64,000 nucleotides of DNA from Flectobacillus sp. BAB-3569 (lineage in GTDB: Bacteria; Bacteroidota; Bacteroidia; Cytophagales; Spirosomataceae): positions 310,001 through 374,000 of the forward strand of contig NZ_NJFZ01000005.1 of assembly GCF_002270355.1 (NCBI RefSeq), given 5' to 3'. The position numbers and the translations under genes are program-made. The notes below the pieces were generated by a model, which was given only the letters and a program-made list of their open reading frames with translations, had not been told where the DNA came from and made no database searches. Below, piece after piece: positions 28,493-36,603 of this stretch (its first letter is position 1; every line of letters begins with the position of its first letter).

Positions 28493-30595
28493 TTACGCCT
28501 CTACTGTTTGCTCACGATATGCTTTGGCAAGTGCTAAGAAAGCTTTTGCTTCAGCGATATAGGTAGTTGCAAATTCGATACTAGGCTCATTTTGGTTGAT
28601 TTGAAGTACTAATTCTTTGAAAGAGCTCTGAGCAATGGTGATTTCGCCTTTTGCAACAAAATGCTCATCAAATTTCTCGATAACAGCACTTTGTGTTGAA
28701 ACGTTAACACTCTTATCCAAAAGCAAGGCTTTAGCCGCACTTACAAACACACTATAGGCATGATAGATAGAATCTGCTACACGGTTTTCGTTAAAGGCAT
28801 TTAAAGTCCACTCTAATTTCTCTTCTGACTCGAATAACAAAGTGGCTACTAAGTCAATCATTACACCAGCACATTCACCAACTCCAATTTCTGTGGCAAA
28901 CTGTTCTGTAGCACCCCAGTCGATAAAATCATCGTCCTTCAAAGTAGTAAGGTCTGCAACTGGTTTTAGTAAATTATAAAAATATTTTTCGCCTTGACGG
29001 TCATAATAATCATTGAAGTATTCGCCTTCCGTGGCATTTTCTTCGTAATTATTCAACAACACTCTCAGTACTTCAGGACCTCGTTTTGATGGTACTTTAA
29101 TTACTTTATCTGCTACTCGACCTACACCATTGCCAACTGTACCACCTCCTAATAGCACTTGAAGTGCAGGCAATACTCGCTTATCGGCCGACTTCAAAGA
29201 TGAACCATGGAAGCCGATATTGGCCATACCATGCTGACCACAAGAGTTCATACAACCTGAAATTTTGATTTTAATATCGTTATTATAAATCAAATCAGGG
29301 AAGTCTTCAGAAATAACGGCTTCTAATTTGGAAGTAATATTCGTACTATCCGAAATCGCCAAGTTACAAGTATCTGTACCCGGACAAGCTGTGATATTGG
29401 CAATCGAATTTGCACCAGGATATGCCAAATCATGTGCTTTTAACACCTCGTAGATATATGGAATATTGGCTTCTGGGACAAAGCGTAACATCAAACCTTG
29501 GTTGATACTCACACGTACATCATTTGCTACATATCCATCCAACTGTTCGATTAAAGAACGAGAGGTGTTAGAAGAAATGTTACCATTTAAGATACGAACA
29601 TATACACCAAAATATCCTTCTTGTTTTTGAGCAAAAACGTTAGACTGTAACCAAGTTTTATACTCTTCAGTCTCAGGAGCTACTATCGATGCTGTTTGAG
29701 TTGGCAAATATCCTTCGATTTCCGTTTCGCTAAAACCAGTAGTAGGAATCTCAAATGTTTTGTTTTTGATTGCGATTGTTTCTGCATTTACCAATTCTAC
29801 AAACTTATCGAAACCAATTTTTTGAATCAAAAACTTCAAACGAGCTTTGTGACGAGAGTTACGCTCACCGTGGCGGTCGAATACTCTGAGTGCAGCTTCT
29901 AAATAAGGGATAACTTGATTTTCTTCTAAAAACTCAAATGCTGTATGCGCTAACATTGGTTGTGCACCCAAACCACCACCAACAACTACTTTAAAACCAC
30001 GTTTGCCATCTTGCACTTTTGGAATCAAACCAAAGTCGTGCATATAAGTCAATGCAGTATCGGCTTCGGAGTTAGAAATGGCAATTTTAATTTTACGTCC
30101 CATTTCTTGACAAATAGGGTTTCTCAAGAAATAACGGAAAATAGCATCAGCATAAGGAGTTACATCAAAAGGCTCTTGAGTATCGATACCCGAAGTGATA
30201 GAAGCCGTAACATTACGAACGGTATTACCACATGCCTCACGAAGCGTAATATCATCTTGTTCCAATTGTGCCCACAATTCAGGCGTGCGATCCAAAGAAA
30301 CAAAGTGAATTTGAACATCTTGACGTGTAGTCAAGTGTAAATTTCCTATCGAATACTCATCCGAAATATCAGCGATACGTTTCCATTGCTTAAAGGTCAT
30401 TTTACCATAAGGCAACTTGATACGCACCATTTGTACCCCTTGCTGGCGTTGTCCATACACACCACGTGCTAAACGTAAACTACGGAATTTTTCTTCGTGG
30501 ATTTTACCTTCTCTGAATAATTCAATTTTACGAGCTAAATCTAATATGTCTTTTTCAACAAGTGGATTTTCGAGTTCAGTTCTGAAACTTTGCAT
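28493..30595 (-). CDS. Siroheme-dependent sulfite/nitrite reductase with extra C-terminal helical domain
   Basis: 700 residues. Two ferredoxin-like half repeats and two siroheme/4Fe-4S domains are recognisable (MVRIKLPYGKMTFKQWKRIA, LHLTTRQDVQIHFV, REACGNTVRNVTASI). The cluster- and siroheme-binding cysteines are C404 and C410 in ACPGTDTCNLA, and C448 and C452 in SGCMNSCGQHG. About 130 residues beyond the usual end are helical (YHAYSVFVSAAKALLLDKSV), as in Bacteroidota reductases fused to a HEPN-like domain. Sequence alone does not separate sulfite from nitrite as substrate. cobA downstream supports siroheme dependence. A structured leader lies upstream at 30637-30690. Confidence 0.9.
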   Translation of the reverse strand: MQSFRTELENPLVEKDILDLARKIELFREGKIHEEKFRSLRLARGVYGQRQQGVQMVRIKLPYGKMTFKQWKRIADISDEYSIGNLHLTTRQDVQIHFVSLDRTPELWAQLEQDDITLREACGNTVRNVTASITSGIDTQEPFDVTPYADAIFRYFLRNPICQEMGRKIKIAISNSEADTALTYMHDFGLIPKVQDGKRGFKVVVGGGLGAQPMLAHTAFEFLEENQVIPYLEAALRVFDRHGERNSRHKARLKFLIQKIGFDKFVELVNAETIAIKNKTFEIPTTGFSETEIEGYLPTQTASIVAPETEEYKTWLQSNVFAQKQEGYFGVYVRILNGNISSNTSRSLIEQLDGYVANDVRVSINQGLMLRFVPEANIPYIYEVLKAHDLAYPGANSIANITACPGTDTCNLAISDSTNITSKLEAVISEDFPDLIYNNDIKIKISGCMNSCGQHGMANIGFHGSSLKSADKRVLPALQVLLGGGTVGNGVGRVADKVIKVPSKRGPEVLRVLLNNYEENATEGEYFNDYYDRQGEKYFYNLLKPVADLTTLKDDDFIDWGATEQFATEIGVGECAGVMIDLVATLLFESEEKLEWTLNAFNENRVADSIYHAYSVFVSAAKALLLDKSVNVSTQSAVIEKFDEHFVAKGEITIAQSSFKELVLQINQNEPSIEFATTYIAEAKAFLALAKAYREQTVEA

Positions 30596-30929
30596 TGCTT
30601 TTCTGTTTAAAAATCAAACAAAACACCCTAAGCTGGTCAAAGTAGCACAAGGTTCTTGTGTAATGAGTAATCCACCTACATTATTTACTCTATAAAATAA
30701 GTAGATTTTTATGCAAAACTAAGGAAGAAATTCTATCTATCAAGGCTTTTTCTAAAAAAAGTTTGATATATATTTTAAACATTCAAAAAATCCAAGTAAG
30801 TTTGCCCAGATGGTCTAGTGGCTGAGTAATAATCAATTATATTCATTCGTCATACAAGTAGTTATTAAAAGTCGAACATTACAACAATTGTTTAGTCAAT
30901 CAAATCGACCAATTAATCCCATTATACCC
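30596..30929. other. Divergent intergenic region
   Basis: Contains the reductase leader and, at 30804-30826, a tRNA-like 5' fragment (GCCCAGATGGTCTAGTGGCT then GAG) without the remaining arms. The start of the lipoprotein gene is at 30930. Otherwise AT-rich. Confidence 0.4.
30637..30690 (-). promoter_or_regulatory. Candidate structured leader of the siroheme reductase gene
   Basis: The 5' region on the minus strand has two small hairpins: GAGTAA/TTACTC (30665-30670 with 30685-30690) and CACAAG-AAC-CTTGTG (30646-30660). A 12-residue GTG-started frame, MDYSLHKNLVLL (30637-30675), overlaps the second hairpin. It is followed by CCAGCTTAGGGTGTTTTG before the gene. No riboswitch class I know fits. 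Regulation by attenuation or translation of the short frame is inference. Confidence 0.35.
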
Positions 30930-31343
30930 ATGAAGAGAAATCTATCTTTATTTGTTGCTTTATTAGCATTTTTATTGTCAAGTTGTACAGATAGCAAGAA
31001 AGTTGCTGAGTATCAAGATCAAGTAAGAAGACTTGAAAGTCAAATTTTGAAGGAGCGTCAAGAAAACGCTGAACTAAGTAGCTTCCGTTTTAGTCTTGAA
31101 AGTCAGTTCAAGAAAAAGAATGAAGACTACATGAAATGCCAAGAAGATAGTAAGGATACTTTCGAAACACTTACTATTAAATATAATCGTTTGTTGGACG
31201 ACTATAACAAGATTCAAGCTTCTTACAAGTCATTGAATGAAACTTACGAATCAAACAAAGAAAATTCATCTAAAGTAATCGCAGAATTAGAAGAGCGTGT
31301 TCGTAATAGCAAATCAGGTAAAGCGAAAAGACGTCGTAGATAA
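30930..31343 (+). CDS. Small coiled-coil lipoprotein
   Basis: 137 residues from the ATG at 30930; an upstream in-frame start at 30888 would destroy the signal. The lipoprotein signal is MKRNLSLFVALLAFLLSSC, with the lipobox L-S-S-C and Thr-Asp after the Cys. The mature part is almost entirely helical, with heptads of charged residues (EYQDQVRRLESQILKERQEN ... LNETYESNKENSSKVIAELE), so a coiled coil is expected, ending in a basic tail (KAKRRRR). The family is unknown. A periplasmic structural or envelope-anchoring role is a guess from architecture only. A terminator follows at 31366. Confidence 0.75.
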   Translation: MKRNLSLFVALLAFLLSSCTDSKKVAEYQDQVRRLESQILKERQENAELSSFRFSLESQFKKKNEDYMKCQEDSKDTFETLTIKYNRLLDDYNKIQASYKSLNETYESNKENSSKVIAELEERVRNSKSGKAKRRRR

Positions 31344-31365
31344 TTTTCCTTTTAGTACATTTAAG

Positions 31366-31397
31366 AGAACTGCTTCACAAAAAGCAGTTCTTTTTTT
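31366..31397 (+). terminator. Intrinsic terminator after the lipoprotein gene
   Basis: Stem GAACTGCTT/AAGCAGTTC with a 6-base loop, followed by T7. Confidence 0.92.
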
Positions 31398-31478
31398 ATT
31401 ACTCTTCACTGAGTCTTATCCAGCCCCAAGATCATTTATTTACACCTAAAGTTGGTTTTAATAGCAACAGTATTCATT

Positions 31479-31649
31479 TAAGTTAGTGGGCGTTGTGAGC
31501 TTTAGGCACTAGGCAACAGGCACTAGGCAAAGAGTTTTAACATGTTTTTAATAACTAAAGACATGCTTTTTTCCAAAGCCCACCGCCGAAAGCCGATACC
31601 TGAAAGCCTAAAGCACAAAAATTATATTCTATTTTGCGCACCAACTTAT
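31479..31649. repeat. MITE-like element, copy E (best preserved)
   Basis: The left end is TAAGTTAGTGGGCGTTGTGA. The interior has CTTTAGGCACTAGGCAACAG, GCACTAGGCAAAGAGTTTTA and CCCACCGCCGAAAGCCGATA, then CCTGAAAGCCTAAAGC. The right end is TTCTATTTTGCGCACCAACT then TA. The stretch TTTTTTCCAAAGCCCACCGC and its continuation is shared almost base for base with copy A. Confidence 0.75.
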
Positions 31650-31969
31650 AACCAATAGCATTTTTCAAGTTTGGTCTATTTATTGTATTAAATCCCATAT
31701 TTTCTCTCACTTTGAGACCATTTAATCAATTCTGTGTACATATTCCTTGCATTTGCCTGAGTTTTGAGTATTTTTGAAACCAAAGACAGTAAACATCCAA
31801 ATCATATTGTTATCCGTATATAAAGTAGATTAACAATAAATTTGGAGATTTCAGGAAAATACTAGGTATTTATTAGGTATAAACAGTCATTTTGAGTAAG
31901 TACATTCTCTTATAACGAAGAAAAGGCTGTTAATATTTGTTAACGAAAGTTAAAATTGCTTGTAATTTT

Positions 31970-32000
31970 TTTGGAATTAATATAACAACTACTATCTTTG
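31970..32000 (+). promoter_or_regulatory. Near-consensus Bacteroidota promoter
   Basis: TTTG at 31970-31973 and TATCTTTG at 31993-32000 with a 19-base spacer match the TTTG/TAnnTTTG primary promoter. The start of transcription would fall near 32006, giving a leader of about 100 bases to the ECF sigma gene at 32111. Confidence 0.7.
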
Positions 32001-32110
32001 AATCAACCAATCAAGCATACTTCATTTTTAATTAGAGTAGTCACTAAAAAAACAATATAGGAGAAGCAATATGATATAAAGCTTTACGTTAACCAAATAG
32101 ATTTATCAAG

Positions 32111-32713
32111 ATGGAAAGAATCCATGTTAACGACAGTGAGCTAGTATCACGCTATATTCAAAATGGTGACGAACATGCCTTCGAAACACTTGTTCGCAGA
32201 TACAAATCAAAAGTTTATACAACAATTTATTTAATCGTAAAAGATACTTACGTAGCAGAAGACTTATTGCAAGATACTTTTGTGAAAGCAGTAGATGTAC
32301 TTCGCTCTGGCAAGTATAACGATGAAGGTAAATTTTTGCCATGGGTACTTAGAATTGCCCATAACATGGCTATAGATAATTTCCGTCGAGAAAAACGCTA
32401 TCCCAATATCGTATTCGAAGATGGTAGTAGTGTATTCAATACACTTGATTTTGCAGAAGACTCTATCGAGGAAATGCAAATCAAAAATGAAACACACAAT
32501 CATCTTAGAGATTTGATTAAACGTCTTCCTGATTCGCAACGCGAAGTACTCGTGATGCGTCATTATGAAGATATGAGTTTTCAAGAAATTGCCGACGCCA
32601 CTGGCGTTAGTATCAATACGGCATTGGGGAGAATGCGTTATGCGTTGATAAATCTACGCAAAATGATGAGTAAAAATTCTCCGAGCTATGATACAAACCT
32701 TTACGCAGAATGA
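32111..32713 (+). CDS. ECF RNA polymerase sigma factor (RpoE-like)
   Basis: 200 residues. Region 2 is clear (DEHAFETLVRRYKSKVYTTI, VAEDLLQDTFVKAVDVL, KFLPWVLRIAHNMAIDNFRR), as is region 4 (LPDSQREVLVMRHYEDMSFQ, EIADATGVSINTALGRMRYA). It is driven by a strong promoter at 31970 and overlaps the following 80-codon gene by 26 bases, which suggests translational coupling. It is likely a housekeeping-type Bacteroidota ECF factor; no membrane anti-sigma factor is nearby. Region 2.4 and region 4.2 contacts are intact. Confidence 0.93.
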   Translation: MERIHVNDSELVSRYIQNGDEHAFETLVRRYKSKVYTTIYLIVKDTYVAEDLLQDTFVKAVDVLRSGKYNDEGKFLPWVLRIAHNMAIDNFRREKRYPNIVFEDGSSVFNTLDFAEDSIEEMQIKNETHNHLRDLIKRLPDSQREVLVMRHYEDMSFQEIADATGVSINTALGRMRYALINLRKMMSKNSPSYDTNLYAE

Positions 32714-32930
32714 CGTAATTCGTTACGTTTATGAGGAAACTTCAGAAGAAGAAAACCTACTAATCCAAGATGCATTGGTACACGATACCGAAATGCTTGA
32801 ATTCTATTTGGATTTGGTAGATCTTAAAATTGGTTTAGATGCTAGTTATCGTGAACCATCCTCTAGAACGGTCGACAACATATTAGCGTATTCTCGTAAT
32901 TTTGACTCAAAACATCAAACCTCCGCCTAG
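32688..32930 (+). CDS. Small acidic protein coupled to the sigma factor, possible soluble anti-sigma factor
   Basis: 80 residues starting 26 bases before the sigma-factor stop. The sequence is acidic and helical (DVIRYVYEETSEEENLLIQD, TEMLEFYLDLVDLKIGLDAS) and has no Cys/His zinc motif or membrane segment. The position and the -EE-x-I-x-x-AL- pattern, similar to the cytoplasmic part of anti-sigma factors, suggest it binds the sigma factor, but this is inference. The family is not recognised with certainty. It is co-transcribed and ends in a shared terminator. Confidence 0.7.
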   Translation: MIQTFTQNDVIRYVYEETSEEENLLIQDALVHDTEMLEFYLDLVDLKIGLDASYREPSSRTVDNILAYSRNFDSKHQTSA

Positions 32931-32957
32931 TTTTAGGCTCAGGTTTGATGTTTTTTT
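32913..32957 (+). terminator. Intrinsic terminator of the sigma-factor operon
   Basis: The outer stem CATCAAACCT/AGGTTTGATG encloses an inner GCCT/AGGC pair, followed by T7. It overlaps the 3' end of the 80-codon gene. Confidence 0.88.
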
Positions 32958-33147
32958 GTTTTACTCAAGTCTTCAATCGACTTGAGTAATTTTCTATTTG
33001 CTTTATTTTTTAGAAGTTATCTACCAACTTCTGATTATATCTTATTGTGTCTCTGCAACTAAAAAATCTGGCTATTTATCCTTATTTTTGATTTTTGGAA
33101 CTTGTCACACAGGTCTCCTGTATAATCTCGTTAATCCAGATTTTGTT

Positions 33148-33816
33148 ATGCTCAAAAAAGAACGTTATCGTTTACTGATAGATTACTTCCTTCACAATTT
33201 TCCTGTAGCTGAAACCGAATTACATTATACCACTCCTTTTGAATTATTGGTGGCTGTAGTATTATCCGCCCAATGTACCGATAAGAGAGTCAATATGGTG
33301 ACGCCTGCCTTGTTCGAGCGTTTTCCTACGCCTGAGTCCTTAGCCAGCGCCACTTTCGAAGAGGTATTTTATTACATCCGTTCGATTTCCTATCCTAACA
33401 ATAAAGCCAAGCATTTGATTGGTTTAGGGCAAAAGCTTGTTGATAACTTCAGCTCAGAAGTGCCTAGTACCATCGAAGAACTTCAAACCCTTCCAGGCGT
33501 GGGGCGTAAGACAGCCAATGTGATTGTTTCGGTGATTTTTAATCAACCAGCCATGGCGGTAGATACGCACGTATTCAGAGTATCACATCGTTTGGGCTTG
33601 GTAGCCAAAACTGCTACAACGCCTTTGGCAGTAGAAAAAGAGCTCATCAAACATATTCCTGAGGATTTAGTTCCCAAAGCGCACCATTGGTTGATTTTGC
33701 ATGGGCGCTATGTCTGTATTGCTCGCTCGCCCAAATGTGAAGAGTGTAAGCTAACGCATTTGTGCAAGTACTTCAGCAAACCTCCACATTTACGAAAGGA
33801 TAGCCCTAAGCTGTAA
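33148..33816 (+). CDS. nth: Endonuclease III (DNA glycosylase/AP lyase)
   Basis: 222 residues from the ATG at 33148; an in-frame upstream TTG at 32998 adds 50 residues of unlike, hydrophobic sequence and is rejected. The HhH-GPD fold is clear: VLSAQCTDKRVN, the helix-hairpin-helix LPGVGRKTANVI with catalytic K121, and catalytic D139 in AVDTHVFRVSHRLGL. The 4Fe-4S loop C190-X6-C197-X2-C200-X5-C206 closes the protein. It removes oxidised pyrimidines from DNA and nicks the AP site. Length and residues are standard, so it should be active. Confidence 0.95.
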   Translation: MLKKERYRLLIDYFLHNFPVAETELHYTTPFELLVAVVLSAQCTDKRVNMVTPALFERFPTPESLASATFEEVFYYIRSISYPNNKAKHLIGLGQKLVDNFSSEVPSTIEELQTLPGVGRKTANVIVSVIFNQPAMAVDTHVFRVSHRLGLVAKTATTPLAVEKELIKHIPEDLVPKAHHWLILHGRYVCIARSPKCEECKLTHLCKYFSKPPHLRKDSPKL

Positions 33817-33965
33817 AGGATGAGTTGCGAATTGATTTTCAACAATTTCAGATTTGGGATTGCTAATTTCGGAAATAAAGTAAAATACCTTTTACAAAAA
33901 ATCGAAGATTATACTTCCGAAATCCAACATCAGCAATCCACAATTGAAAGCTTAACCCATTTGTT
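33817..33965. repeat. Long-hairpin repeat element, copy 3 (inverted, shortened)
   Basis: CAATTTCAGATTTGGGATTG, AATTTCGGAAATAAAGTAAA, ATACCTTTTAC and GATTATACTTCCGAAATCCA are the reverse complement of the copy 1 core. The outer arm segments are shorter than in copies 1 and 2. Confidence 0.7.
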
Positions 33966-33970
33966 AAAAC

Positions 33971-34555
33971 ATGTTTGATTTTCTTACAGATTATGTCCAA
34001 ACCAATTGGATAGAAGTTTTTGGTATTGTGACCTCCTTAATATATGTCTGGTTGAATATCCGACAAAATATCTGGAGTTGGTTTTGGGCGATTGTAAGCT
34101 CATCTGTGTATGGAGTCGTCTATTTCCAAAGCAAGCTCTATTCTGATATGGAGTTACAAATCGTGTTTATCATTCTGGGCGTTTATGGTTGGTATCAATG
34201 GCTTTATGGAGGCGCTAACAAGACGGAGCTCCCAGTAAGCAGAATGCCTAAAAAGTACATTATTATTTGTCTGGCAGCAGGTATTGCATTTACGGGTGTG
34301 TCAGGGTATTTGCATGCCCAAACTGATGCTAGTTTACCCTATTTAGATTCGAGTTTGACAGCCATTAGTTTGATTGCTTCATGGATGATTGCCAAAAAAT
34401 ATCTGGAAAATTGGATTTTGTGGATTGTAGCCAACTTGGTGTATATAGGCATGTACTACTTCAAGGACTTACATGGAACGAGTATTTTGTATGCGCTATT
34501 ACTCGTCATGGCTATAAAAGGGTATTTTGATTGGAGGAGGGGGATGGATAAATAA
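33971..34555 (+). CDS. pnuC: Nicotinamide riboside/mononucleotide transporter PnuC
   Basis: 194 residues with about seven membrane segments. Family signatures are visible: IEVFGIVTSLIYVWLNIRQN near the N-terminus, WFWAIVSSSVYGVVYFQSKL, the aromatic IILGVYGWYQWLYGG, and WILWIVANLVYIGMYYFKDL, then YALLLVMAIKGYFDWRR. PnuC proteins import nicotinamide riboside by facilitated diffusion for NAD synthesis. The partner kinase NadR is not in the window. It marks the left border of the defence-like island and is convergent with the TOPRIM gene, 8 bases away. Confidence 0.92.
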   Translation: MFDFLTDYVQTNWIEVFGIVTSLIYVWLNIRQNIWSWFWAIVSSSVYGVVYFQSKLYSDMELQIVFIILGVYGWYQWLYGGANKTELPVSRMPKKYIIICLAAGIAFTGVSGYLHAQTDASLPYLDSSLTAISLIASWMIAKKYLENWILWIVANLVYIGMYYFKDLHGTSILYALLLVMAIKGYFDWRRGMDK

Positions 34556-34563
34556 AATTTCTC

Positions 34564-35292
34564 TCAATCATACTTTAATAGGATTTTGAGTTGAAAAACT
34601 CCATAGTAATCAAGCAAAAAAATAGGGAAAGAACTCAAAACTGAAACTGTAGAATCTACATTGATATATTTTTCCAGTTGTTGCTGAAAGACCATTTCTT
34701 GAGAAACAAGGGTGTTTGGAAAAATATAATCATCATTGATTAAGTCATTCAGTTTTTGTAAGTGTGTCTTGATTAAAATAATCCATATATCTCTATTGTA
34801 GGAAGTAAACTGGACAAACTCCTTTTTACACTCTTGACTCACTATATTTTTATAATGGATATTTTTTTTGGCTAGTACTTTAACATACCTGAAAGCATCT
34901 TCATCTTGGATATGTTTGAGCGCCTCCACCATCGGATAACTAATATAAAGTTTTCCTACAGAGGTTTCTTCGTTAAAAAAACGTAACATTGACTCTAACT
35001 TAGAGTCGTTTGCTAGCGTAGAATGTCCGTCATAATCAAAAAACAAGTAAATCTCCGCAAAGTCATTTCTTGAATACCTCGAAAGAATTTCTTTATTCCG
35101 AGGTATTTCCTTCAAAATCATAAACATGTCCAAATCTTCGTCTGCTGAAAGTTCTTTATACAATTGATAAACCTCAGAGCAGTAGGCACATTGTATAATT
35201 GAATTTTCAGAAATAAAATATTGGGTCAGATTATCTACAATTTGTTTTTCTGTCTTTTCTCCTTCAAAGACAAATAGTATTTCATTAGGCAT
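34564..35292 (-). CDS. TOPRIM-type (RloB/AbiLii-like) putative nuclease of an ATPase-nuclease defence pair
   Basis: 242 residues, cytoplasmic. The N-terminus ILFVFEGEKTEKQIV has the TOPRIM first-strand acidic residues (E10 or E12). The second motif D86-Y-D88 lies in EIYLFFDYDGH, followed by a conserved YPMVEAL (residues 119-125). This arrangement is that of the small TOPRIM-like proteins that accompany OLD-type ATPases in abortive-infection and PARIS-like systems, where they act as nucleases on DNA or tRNA. It overlaps the upstream ATPase gene by 8 bases, so the two are surely co-expressed. The exact subfamily is unclear. Confidence 0.65.
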   Translation of the reverse strand: MPNEILFVFEGEKTEKQIVDNLTQYFISENSIIQCAYCSEVYQLYKELSADEDLDMFMILKEIPRNKEILSRYSRNDFAEIYLFFDYDGHSTLANDSKLESMLRFFNEETSVGKLYISYPMVEALKHIQDEDAFRYVKVLAKKNIHYKNIVSQECKKEFVQFTSYNRDIWIILIKTHLQKLNDLINDDYIFPNTLVSQEMVFQQQLEKYINVDSTVSVLSSFPIFLLDYYGVFQLKILLKYD

Positions 35293-36397
35293 TGAACGAA
35301 CCAGCTTTATACATTTTTTCGATATTATGAGCCTCTCTTAGTTCTTTTGAGGTACTTTTGGCTAAAGAGCGAATAAATTGTTTGTACATCAAGAAATAAC
35401 AATCTGGTCGCAACAAATCATTAGAAATATTAGAGGTATTGTGTGTAGTTAAGATAAACTGAACTCCTGTCTTTTTTAGTTCTTCAATAATCAACTCAGA
35501 AAGCTCATGATGGTAGAAGGCATCAAACTCATCGACAAATAAAAACGATACTGTTCCGTTTTCACGTATTCTTTGTAGCCAAAAATAGAATAAAATCAAG
35601 GTTTTAGTTCCATGTGATGCTACCTTAAAAAACGGGTAAACTTTTCCTTCAAAATTAAAAGCAAGGATATCTTTATCAAACTCTCTCTCAACGGTAAGAT
35701 TACATTCAATACCTGCTTTGTTGAGAAACTGCTCAAAATCTTTGACATTACCTTTTTTAATGATATCCTCCGCCAAATCTATCTTGTCTGCCTCTAATCC
35801 TAAATACATATTGCCATGAACCGACCTAAAAAATAACATCGTCTCGACAAACTTAAAAAAAGAAAGAAAAGCTAGGTTTTCGGTTGTGGGCTCTAACACA
35901 GAGTTATTCTTGACATATTTTAATATAGATAATTCTACATTTTCTACCGTATTGCGAAGACTTTCAGCACCTTCAAAGTAAAAAGTAGCCTCATTAGAAA
36001 TGTTTCTATCAATCACAGCCAGTATCTTTCCGTTAATCTCGAAATATTCCGACAAGATTTCTCTATGCGTCTTTTTACGATATTCATATACAATCTTATG
36101 CCCTTCAATCAAAAACTCAAACCTAAAAGTAGCATAATCCGTGGGATTGAGAGCATTGAGATAAACGGCATACTCTAAGTCACTTGTTTTTTTATCGGTC
36201 AAATGTCCAATAATATCAAAAATAGCAAAGCCTAGGTTTGATTTACCCACTCCGTTATGTCCGTAAATAAGCGCATTGTTCACAATACCATTTTTGACAC
36301 AGGATTTATTAAACTCATAGCCATTTGTATCTGAAAAATCAAATACAAAGTCCTGATTAAAGCCTTTAAAGTTGGAAACCGAAAATTTGGTAAGCAT
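35285..36397 (-). CDS. AAA_15/21-type ATPase (OLD-like) of the defence pair
   Basis: 370 residues from the ATG at 36397; an upstream TTG at 36421 overlaps a -7 box and is rejected. It is an ABC/SMC-type ATPase: ML-x-KFSVSNFKGF at the N-terminus, Walker A G46-HNGVG-K52-S53, a signature-like ASHGTKTLILFYFW (260-273), Walker B FLFVDEFDAF (286-293), and the switch His H319 in FILTTHNTSNI. A helical insert separates the lobes. Such proteins sense phage or damaged DNA and gate a TOPRIM partner, encoded directly downstream with overlapping ends. Gene order and sizes resemble AbiL/RloAB/PARIS-like pairs. Confidence 0.75.
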   Translation of the reverse strand: MLTKFSVSNFKGFNQDFVFDFSDTNGYEFNKSCVKNGIVNNALIYGHNGVGKSNLGFAIFDIIGHLTDKKTSDLEYAVYLNALNPTDYATFRFEFLIEGHKIVYEYRKKTHREILSEYFEINGKILAVIDRNISNEATFYFEGAESLRNTVENVELSILKYVKNNSVLEPTTENLAFLSFFKFVETMLFFRSVHGNMYLGLEADKIDLAEDIIKKGNVKDFEQFLNKAGIECNLTVEREFDKDILAFNFEGKVYPFFKVASHGTKTLILFYFWLQRIRENGTVSFLFVDEFDAFYHHELSELIIEELKKTGVQFILTTHNTSNISNDLLRPDCYFLMYKQFIRSLAKSTSKELREAHNIEKMYKAGSFNA

Positions 36398-36418
36398 AGT
36401 AAAGAGGGTTGATTTACA

Positions 36419-36426
36419 CAAAGGTA
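36419..36426 (-). promoter_or_regulatory. Candidate -7 box (TACCTTTG) of the ATPase-TOPRIM operon
   Basis: The minus strand reads TACCTTTG, 22 bases before the ATG at 36397. A small inverted repeat CCGTAA-A5-TTACGG (36445-36461) lies just upstream, where a regulator could bind; that role is speculative. Confidence 0.4.
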
Positions 36427-36524
36427 ATGAAGCATTTGGTTTTACCGTAAAAAAATTACGGCAAAGTGATTCTCATCCATTTAATAAATTATCTCCTTCC
36501 TTATATAGTTTCCTAGATATATAT

Positions 36525-36555
36525 TTTGTTTAGGTTTTTCCAAAGGTTAAATTTA
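36525..36555 (+). promoter_or_regulatory. Candidate promoter of the NLR-effector operon
   Basis: TTTG (36525-36528) and TAAATTTA (36548-36555) with a 19-base spacer. One mismatch in the -7 box. The leader would be about 40 bases. Confidence 0.5.
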
Positions 36556-36603
36556 ATATCATGAAATACCATTTACAGCTCATACATACTACTATTCTAG
36601 CTC

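Larger units (their letters stand above)
31398..32110. other. Long intergenic region upstream of the second ECF sigma gene
   Basis: About 700 bases with no gene. It holds MITE-like copy E and a near-consensus promoter at 31970-32000. The remaining sequence is AT-rich (TTAACGAAAGTTAAAATTGC) with no further recognisable structure. Confidence 0.6.

Noticed and set aside
32998-33147. Upstream extension of endonuclease III
   Set aside because: The 50 extra residues are hydrophobic and unlike the family; the ATG at 33148 gives the standard N-terminus.
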